Assembly: GCA_965153355.1 (NCBI GenBank) | Contig: OZ231127.1 | Location: 51,274,001 to 51,338,000, forward strand | Direction of reading: 5' to 3' | From: Flaccisagitta enflata | Taxonomy: Eukaryota; Chaetognatha; Sagittoidea; Aphragmophora | DNA: 64,000 nucleotides | In this document: in pieces, positions 56,074 through 64,000 of the stretch | Numbering within the stretch: the stretch's first letter is position 1 | Layout: each line of letters starts with the position of its first letter | The notes under the pieces: generated by a model | The model's input: the letters and a program-made list of their open reading frames with translations, nothing else | Database searches by the model: none | Told to the model about the DNA's origin: nothing | Program-made: the position numbers and the translations under genes

Positions 56074-57041
56074 GAGACAGAGACAGAGACAGAGACAGAG
56101 TGACAGAGACAGAGAGACAGAGAGACAGAAAAGTGACGAATGAACTGAAAGACAGAATGACAGGCCAATGGGCACAGGTGATATTTCCTCTGCATGAAAA
56201 CTGGAACTTCAAAGCCTTACAAACTTAAATTCATACTGCATACTTCATGGTGGTGTGCTAAAGTTAGATGCTGTTATTACAGGATAGTGGATACCGAAAC
56301 TGAAAAAAGTTAAAACATTCCAAAGGCAAAAGTGTATTTTTTTTACCTCAATAAGTGAAATTAAGGCTGATATCTCGGCGCAGGATCGATCACGAACTTC
56401 TCGTGATTCTTATCGCGCTTTTCTGAGCCAAATTTATGTTCTACTTGAGATTGTTTTTAAACGTCGTTATCAATGCAAACTTTTGTATCTATTCCTTGAT
56501 TTATGAGAGTTCGGTGAAAGGACTTGACAAAGTAACGACCGCAAAAACTTTCCTCCCTGCTCTTTCTCTCTCTCTCTTTGCTTTTACTTAATGGCTTGTT
56601 CTAGAAAAAAAAATCTTCTAAAATGGCATTTTTGAGATTACGAAAATGTTTTTTGACATAAAACATTAATTAAAGGACTTACTACGTACGTGGTTGTGTC
56701 GGAATTTGGGGGAGTGCCGTCACTCGGTCACGGCCATTTTTTTTTTCATGAGGAAGGTTTCATTAAACTACGTAAAACATATAGCTACATTGGTACAGTT
56801 TTAGTTAGTAGACAAGTAAAAAGACAGACTCACAAAGATTCAGGAACACAGACGAACCACGGTAACGACACACTCGCCTGCAGACACACACAAACAGACA
56901 GCAGGCAAAAATAGTACTCATCGCCATAGCTATAGTCATAGCCATAGCCATAGCCATAGTCAAAACAAGTCGCAAGGTTCGATGTCAGCTCGTATTCGTC
57001 GTGATCAACGCCAATCAGCTCTTTGTCACACACTTATCCAG

Positions 57042-57236
57042 ATATACGACTCGAACGACCGGCTGACATCTGCCGTCGACGTCGCTGACGATTCGGTCAG
57101 TAATTGGATGAAATTCGTTCGCATTTCGACCAATCAAAGTCAAGTTGTCGACGCCAAAGTCGGAGGCCGCCCTCTATGTGGTCAAAAACGAAAAAGAAAA
57201 GAACAAGGAGGGGACCCAAACCACGTGGCTTGTCAA
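57042..57236 (+). CDS. prdm1: PRDM1/Blimp-1-like, PR-domain exon 3
   Basis: 195 bp, phase 0, acceptor CTTATCCAG, donor CAA|GTATGT. It begins IYDSNDRLTSAVDVADDSVS followed by NWMKFVR, the (W/R)IY..GxL...xD..D..SNWMR(Y/F)V block of PRDM1-type PR domains, and ends NHVACQ, matching the N(L/H)xACQ motif before the last strand. Between these lies an insertion of about 25-30 residues with a basic KRKRK cluster, absent from ordinary PR domains. I saw no internal intron signal of credible size. The donor merges directly into a (GT)n array. Confidence 0.88.
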
Positions 57237-57238
<2 letters not shown>

Positions 57239-57317
<79 letters not shown>

Positions 57318-57343
57318 TGTATGTGTGTGTTTGTGTATGTGTT

Positions 57344-57388
<45 letters not shown>
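57239..57388. repeat. (GT)n then (GA)n at a splice donor
   Basis: GTATGTGTGTG: the donor's own bases are the first units of about 117 bp of GT, which switches to GA and GAAA. In the pre-mRNA this gives a (UG)n tract starting at intron position 1. Confidence 0.97.
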
Positions 57389-57393
<5 letters not shown>

Positions 57394-57595
57394 AGAGAAA
57401 GAGAAAGAGAGGAAACAGGTACACGCACACAGAAAAAGACACAGCGCTAACACTGATACACTGAAAAAGACACAGCGCTAACACTGACACACACAGTCAG
57501 ACACATACAGACACAGTCAGGCACAGACAAACACAGACACACACAGACAGACAGACAAACAGACAGACAGATGCACACACACACACGGACACACA

Positions 57596-57760
<165 letters not shown>

Positions 57761-58036
57761 TATCGCACCTCCACGTTTCTAAATTTCTAAAGGCACTGTA
57801 AGTGATCACGAACCGACAGATAGAGCCATAGTGTGAGAGAGAACGAAGAGGAAATGAACAAATAAAAAGAAGGAAGCCAACCATTATTTCCGACGGTTTG
57901 GTGGTTTGAGGATCTGGAAGAGAGAGAAAAAAAAAGTAGTATTGACCCAAGGGTCCGGTCAACATTCTTTTTGCCACCATCAACCGGAGCCCTAAACTGA
58001 AAAACGTGCTGAGAAGGGGAATCGTTAAAATGTTCG

Positions 58037-58198
58037 TTTTTAGTCTATGTCGCTATGTCGGTCCGTCGGTCGGTTGGTCCCCTTTTTACTTTTTCGGCGT
58101 TTTTAAGCTTTTTGAGCTTACGGCTACTGCCCAGATGCCCTAGTGACCTTCTCCAGCACTGCCCCTGCCCATCCGCACGCGACTAAGGTAGCCTTGTT
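58037..58198 (-). repeat. hairpin-ended repeat, subfamily A, decayed hairpin
   Basis: The head (minus) is AACAAGGCTACCTTAGTCGC with GTCGCGTGC intact. The hairpin is decayed to GTCTATGTCGC. Lies in the PRDM1-like intron 3. Confidence 0.75.
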
Positions 58199-58390
58199 TA
58201 TTTTGGTTTTACTGAGACTTTCGGCCACATTTTCTTCTTTTTGACTTTTCCTGCTTTTCTACAGTTTTCCACTTGACTTCCCTTACCAGCTACCACGCAG
58301 AGATGATGTTCTGTCTGTGGGCTCTTTGCCGAACTACACAGTCTGAGTGCGGATGATAGATTGTTTCCAACATTTGTATTAGAAGAAAAG

Positions 58391-59110
<720 letters not shown>

Positions 59111-59218
59111 CGTCTAATCAGAATTTTTTCCCCACGTATCTCACCCATTACTCTTTCATTTTCCATCATTTGTTTGTTTACTCAAAAACCAACCTTATTA
59201 CTTCATTTGAAATTCCAG

Positions 59219-59336
59219 AATGGTGAGGAGATCTACTTTTACTCGTGTGACGAGGTTGAAGCCAACTCAGAGTTGATCGTCGGCTTTTCAGACGAGTTGA
59301 AAACAAGGATGCTCAAAGATGTCTCTGATTGCAGAG
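59219..59336 (+). CDS. prdm1: PRDM1/Blimp-1-like, PR-domain exon 4
   Basis: 118 bp, acceptor GAAATTCCAG, donor GAG|GTAAGA, ends in phase 1. It reads NGEEIYFYSCDEVEANSELI followed by VGFSDELKTRML. Joined to ACQ of the previous exon this is the ACQNGxxIYFY...I.ANxELLVWY signature at the end of the PRDM1 PR domain. The usual aromatic pair after LLV (WY) is GF here. KDVSDCR leads into the linker. Confidence 0.9.
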
Positions 59337-59591
59337 GTAAGATGATGCAATTTCCTGGATAGATGAGATGTGAGGATCAACAGACCGGCAGACAATCTAA
59401 TAGACTTAATTATATATAAAAGCAAGCAAGCAAGCAAGCAAGCAAACAAACGAAAAGCAAGCAAGCAAGCAAGCAAACAAACAAACAAACAAACAAAAAA
59501 CTAACAATTGAACAAACAAACAAACAAACAAACAAAAAACTAACAAATAATTGAACAAATAAACAAACCAAAAAAACTAGAGGACATCATA

Positions 59592-59596
<5 letters not shown>

Positions 59597-59681
<85 letters not shown>
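59597..59681. repeat. (CA)n microsatellite
   Basis: About 85 bp of CA, preceded by CAAG and AAAC units from 59420. Confidence 0.97.
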
Positions 59682-59685
<4 letters not shown>

Positions 59686-60145
59686 CCCTCTGTCATACAA
59701 ACACATGCCTCATTGAATAAACTGGAAGCGGGGAACAAAAGCAAGCAATCAGCGAATTGAATTTCGTTGCAAAGCTACGAACATGACTGCCGTAGGAATA
59801 CGTACTCCTAGAGCTAGAATAGTCAAGATGAGGACAAATTGCAATGATGTGTTCACACTTTTCAATTTAGGAAAAATAGGAATTATAAAAAGTTTTTTAA
59901 AGTTTTAAGTCCTGCACATCCCCAATTTCCCAAATCTGAGTATCGGACTTAATGCTTTGGGGCTCTATTAATCGCGAATTCTGAATGGTGATTTCGGTTG
60001 GTTCGAAATTTCAACTTCAATGCGTCTGCCCAAATGCCGACTGACTTGTCTGTGACTAATGATTGTCTAGAATTGTCTTGCGTGAAACTCTGTTGCGTTG
60101 AGGTGAACGTCTCCTTTTTGGTAAATTGAGGGGACTCATGCTTTG

Positions 60146-60184
<39 letters not shown>

Positions 60185-60302
60185 CTTGAAGGCAACCAGG
60201 GAAAAAAAATTCCAGCGCACGTGATATGAATGAAATTTGTTTTCATTCTTTTAATGTCAACGGGATGCAAACCGGGGACTGAAAGTGGTGAAAACTGTAG
60301 AA

Positions 60303-60459
60303 AACAAGGCCGGATACACGACAATCCAGTCGCGGACAGTTGGGCAGGAGCTGTACTGCGAAAGTTGCTCAAAATTCAAAAATGTAATGGACGCACCGAC
60401 CTACCGACCTACCGACCGACACGGCAAGGTAGAGAGTCGCGTGTCCGCGACTATAAAAA
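60303..60459 (+). repeat. hairpin-ended repeat, subfamily C, full length
   Basis: The head is AACAAGGCCGGATACACGAC, the 9-mer GTCGCGGAC is at 60329-60337, with a GACCTACC core and CACGGCAAGGT. The hairpin GTCGCGTGTCCGCGAC is at 60436-60451, then TATAAAAA. Arms match exactly. In the PRDM1-like intron 4. Confidence 0.87.
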
Positions 60460-60722
60460 GTCGTCGACCAACCATGAGGATTAAAGAGGGGGAAAATCCA
60501 AAGAGGGAAATATTTCCCGAGGCAATGAATCTTCCTCGTTGACGTTGGCGTGAAGCATGACCGTAAGCGGAAGTGACCGGGGGGGGGGGGAAGATTCATG
60601 TTTTGAACTTAATGTTTTAAGTACCGGTGCTTAGGTACTGTGACTCGGGCTCGTCATTCTCTTTTTTTTTTGTCCACCGTCCCGCAATGTTCTCATGCCG
60701 TTTGTTTTCCGGCTTGCTCTTT

Positions 60723-60806
60723 AACAAGGCCGGATACACGGCTTTGCAACTAGCTTGCGGCTGGGCAAGGGCGGTGATGTAAAGAGTTGGCTAAGAATTT
60801 GGACAA
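60723..60806 (+). repeat. hairpin-ended repeat, head only
   Basis: AACAAGGCCGGATACACGGC, then a decayed CTTGCGGCTGGGCAAGG block. Similarity fades after about 85 bp. Confidence 0.65.
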
Positions 60807-61334
60807 AACTTGTTATCACCGCCAGAAATGGCTTTCTGATAGTTTCATTAAAGCGTAAAAGCGTAAAAGGACCTAAATCATCTAACAGTTGTAAGTGGAA
60901 TTCCCCTACTCCCGAGTCCGCTAAATCTGATATTTCTTCACAAAAGAAACTTCAATCAGTACCATTATTTAAACGCCTTACGACACAGTTAAGTTCCTGG
61001 ATCATCAATTCTGAGAGTTACTGACGATCTTAATCCACGACTTTTGCGATGTTTTATCTTAGCCAATGACACACGCAGTAATCCACCCTATCAATTCATC
61101 CTATGGTTTTCCATGGGGGTTTTCACGGTTTACCACCCTTAGCCCCCATCCCCTAACTTCACGTCTCCTCGTTTTCTCTAGATCGTGGTTAAATTTCATC
61201 GGCAATTTGTCTTTCTTGTTCTGTTCTAAATCGATTTGAGTTTGATACCCAGACCGGCCTCGCGCATTATGACATCTAAAGGACCATTTTTTAAAACGCA
61301 AACCTGACCATATTGAGACCATTGAGACCATGGG
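60807..61334. other. intron 4 of the PRDM1-like gene, no feature
   Basis: No exon joins the phase-1 ends on either side. A (GA)n lies earlier in the intron at 60149-60180. Confidence 0.4.
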
Positions 61335-61762
61335 TACACTTTTTTTTATTTAAGAGACAAATTTTTTGAAATCAGCTTGTGTGTTCTAAAATTTTTGGCC
61401 GTTTTCAGCCTGAAATTCTCTTAAAATGTTGTTAATTTCATCAATGTTTATTACTATTTAAATCATATAAATACCTTATTTACAACAATTGTATCTTAAA
61501 CTTGATAATTATCATGGTTTTTTTATATAATGCCTGATTTCAAACGCAAACTAAAAAAAGTTATTTTTAAAGATAAAAAAACTATATGTCTGAAAAATTT
61601 GAATATAATACATTTTTTTGAAAAGAAACTGAAAAAAAAGTTCTTTTAAAAATGACCAAAACTAAATCTCAGCCTGGGCATTCTCTTTTTTTGTTCTTAA
61701 AATTTTGGCAAATCGCAGGCTCATGTCTCTTATAAACTGGTCTCTTATTAAAAAAAAAAGTG
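61335..61762. mobile_element. TIR element (CACTTTTTTT...AAGAGAC), copy 2
   Basis: TACACTTTTTTTTATTTAAG at the left and CTTATTAAAAAAAAAAGTGA at the right are inverse. CTCAGCCTGGGCATTCTCTT and AAAATTTTGGCAAATC match copy 1 (49017-49469) in the same orientation. Confidence 0.65.
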
Positions 61763-62269
61763 AAGTCAAGGTGTTCGAAATCTTGTGTATAATCAGGCCA
61801 TTTGGATACTTCAAAGAAAAAGCATTGAGTCATTTCTAGTGATTTTTAGCATTTCTTTGTCAAAAAAAGTAAATGAATAAAAAGAAGATAAACATGCATC
61901 CCTTTTAAATCCATTGTATCCATGTTTAATTCCTAGGGATTAGATGGTGAACAATGGAGTCTGAATGGATTCCATTTTTTTAACGCGCAGATAGAAACAT
62001 TAGATTCGAGAACCTTGAAACACTTCATCGAGGTTGGAATCGTAGTCATCGATGACCAATAATCGAGTGATCAACTTTTGTGACGAATCTCTTTTCACTT
62101 AATCGTTGATAAAAACTTTTGTCACAGAAATCCTTGGCTCTCGAAGCCTTTTTTTGAAGGATTCAAATTTTCGAGATTATAATGTATATGTATAAATGCT
62201 CTTAATCACTCTCGTAAGGATGACTCGACATTTGGCGACAAAAAAAATGATTCACCATGTCCATCTGAG
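61763..62269. other. intron 4 of the PRDM1-like gene, AT-rich
   Basis: No recognisable feature. Confidence 0.4.
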
Positions 62270-62282
62270 AGAGAGAGAGAGA

Positions 62283-62342
<60 letters not shown>

Positions 62343-62353
62343 GACAGACAGAC

Positions 62354-62394
<41 letters not shown>

Positions 62395-62650
62395 ACGACA
62401 GAATGAGAGGGAAAGATACAGAGAAATACAAAGACAAACAGACAGTAAGATCCAAGGAGAGGCTGAAAAAGACAGACCGCAAGTATAAGTTAGAAATAAA
62501 GCTAGAAAGTCAGGATGGGAGAAAGAAAGCTTTATGGTGAAAACGAAAGAATGAATGAATGAATGAATGAATGAATGAATGAATGAATGAATGAATGAAT
62601 GAATGAATGAATGAATGAATGAATGAATGAATGAATGAGCGAATGAATGG
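62270..62650. repeat. (GA)n-(CA)n-(GACA)n and (GAAT)n
   Basis: GA to 62284, CA to 62338, GACA to about 62394, then after 150 bp GAAT from 62548 to about 62650. Confidence 0.96.
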
Positions 62651-62830
62651 AAGAAAGAAAGAAATAGAGACAGACAGATGGGGAAAACGGAGGGAGCACC
62701 GGTTATCCGCAATGCGTGGGATGCAATATCCTGCACCAGAAGAAGTGACGCAAACTTGTCGCAAAAGCGGCGGGAAGCTGGAAAAATGGATAGCTCTACG
62801 GAATGAAAGAAGAAAAGAGAAGACAGCGAA

Positions 62831-62838
<8 letters not shown>

Positions 62839-62909
<71 letters not shown>

Positions 62910-62935
62910 GGAGAGAGGGAGAGAGGGAGAGAGAG
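62839..62935. repeat. (GA)n microsatellite
   Basis: About 97 bp of GA with GGGA interruptions at the end. Confidence 0.97.
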
Positions 62936-63229
62936 AGGTGACTTTTCCCTCTGGGGATTATCCCTGGGAATCTAAGTGAGATTTAAATCCAATGGTCTTA
63001 CTGAGACCGGTGAAATATCCTTGGCTCTCATTATGCTATAAAACTCATTGCAAATGCGGACAATGGTCAAGTCTGTTGTGATCTCGCTGAAAAGAATAAA
63101 ATAATCTTTTTTCCCGTCGTAATTCTATTCTTGACCTTGTACAACTCGTTCAAGAGATTGCGTGTGCATTCGAAACACTCTATACTTTGCAATAAAAAAA
63201 AGAAGAAAAAAATCAACAACTCCAAAAAA

Positions 63230-63420
63230 TAATAATTCAATAATTCAGTAATTCAGTAATTTAGTAATTCAGTAATATAGTAGTATGGTTTTATATTCAA
63301 TGAAATATAAAACGGCGAAACAGCACACGACTCAGCAGATTACTAGGTTAAACATTGCACAATGGGCAAATATCGTAATTCAGTAATTCAGTAATTTGAT
63401 AATTCAATATTTCAGAATTT
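63230..63420. repeat. AATTCAGT-type array in two parts
   Basis: AATTCAGTAATTCAGT units at about 63233-63285 and 63376-63420, separated by about 90 bp of unrelated sequence. Confidence 0.7.
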
Positions 63421-63477
63421 CAATAAAACAAAAATTGATTTATTCATTCCTTTTTTTCATTAACTGATGCATTCATT

Positions 63478-63565
63478 CTTTATTCATTCATTCATTCATT
63501 CATTCATTCATTCATTCATTCATTCATTCATTCATTCATTCATTCATTCATTCATTCATTCATTC
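63478..63565. repeat. (ATTC)n microsatellite
   Basis: About 88 bp of ATTC, the same unit as in intron 3 (58960) and, inverted, at 62548. Confidence 0.96.
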
Positions 63566-63755
63566 TTTCATCCATTCATTTTATTCATTCTTTCATTCAT
63601 TCTTTCATCCATTCATTTTATTCATTCATTCATTGAATGATTGATTCATCCATTCACGCTATCACAAAATACCGATTTCAATTTCCCGACTAAACGACAA
63701 GACTGCGACACAACTACAACAATATTAACCATCTTTTCATCCTGTCCATTTTCAG

Positions 63756-63865
63756 CGTCAAAATCATCATCGATCGCGGAGGAGAAGAATTTTCTGTCTA
63801 TCAAATTGAAGTCGGAAATGATATCGATGGACGCGCTCCCACCGACGCCCGAAGACGGACACGAG
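63756..63865 (+). CDS. prdm1: PRDM1/Blimp-1-like, post-PR linker exon
   Basis: The acceptor CATTTTCAG and phase 1 entry fit the donor phase at 59336. 110 bp end in phase 0 at GAG|GTGAGT. It reads SKSSSIAEEKNFLSIKLKSE then MDALPPTPEDGHE, a serine- and acid-rich segment typical of the linker after a PR domain but without a diagnostic motif. I assign it by phase, strand and position. The zinc-finger exons that would bind DNA should lie to the right of the window. Confidence 0.6.
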
Positions 63866-64000
63866 GTGAGTCATGTCGAATTAAGCTATCATCATTAATG
63901 GCATAATAACGTGCTTAGAAATGAATGACTTAACATTAAAATGACCGCGTGATTTTAAGTAGGTTAAAAGTAAGACAACATTTTGCCCGTTCAATCAAGG

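Overview
This is a metazoan nuclear window with no bacterial features. It has spliced exons of animal gene families (a classical cadherin ectodomain and a PR/SET-domain transcription factor of the PRDM1/Blimp-1 type), GT-AG introns, very dense microsatellites and many degenerate transposable elements. The lineage cannot be fixed from the window. A marine invertebrate is my guess, because the commonest dispersed repeat has the architecture described for Helentron-associated elements of bivalves and insects, with an ACGG-type tetranucleotide core.

Layout. (1) 0-3.8 kb: at least three + strand cadherin exons (672-814, 3483-3564, 3653-about 3736). The intron between the first two holds a roughly 2 kb inverted-repeat-bounded element. 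(2) 3.8-6.3 kb: simple arrays (a GGTCATTTT type and an 11-bp GGTTTAAGTCT satellite) with a MITE inside the first. (3) 7.3-12.9 kb: a broken BEL/Pao-type LTR retrotransposon with an unusually Gln-rich gag, a protease and integrase ends, but no reverse transcriptase or RNase H. (4) 13-53 kb: no gene I can prove. This part holds microsatellites (mostly TC on the + strand), about twenty copies of a hairpin-ended dispersed repeat, foldback and hAT/mariner/pogo-like non-autonomous elements, one LINE 3' end, and a possible CCAAT-box regulatory region near 18.6-19.0 kb. (5) 54.2-63.9 kb: five + strand exons of a PRDM1/Blimp-1 homologue. They give a long low-complexity N-terminus, an essentially complete PR domain split over four exons, and the start of the linker. 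The zinc-finger exons lie beyond the right edge.

The best candidate for an under-described system is the hairpin-ended repeat. In four sequence subfamilies a 9-nt segment near the 5' end is the exact reverse complement of the 3' arm of the terminal hairpin, and the two change together. I predicted the 5' partner of a divergent hairpin at 52.0 kb and found it at 52.28 kb. Other points worth attention are a LINE 3' UTR with a tandemly repeated covarying hairpin, a 107-bp inverted repeat just upstream of the PRDM1-like exons, and PRDM1 splice donors that run directly into (GT)n or (GA)n arrays. Distances, identities and motif matches were read by eye; no search was run.
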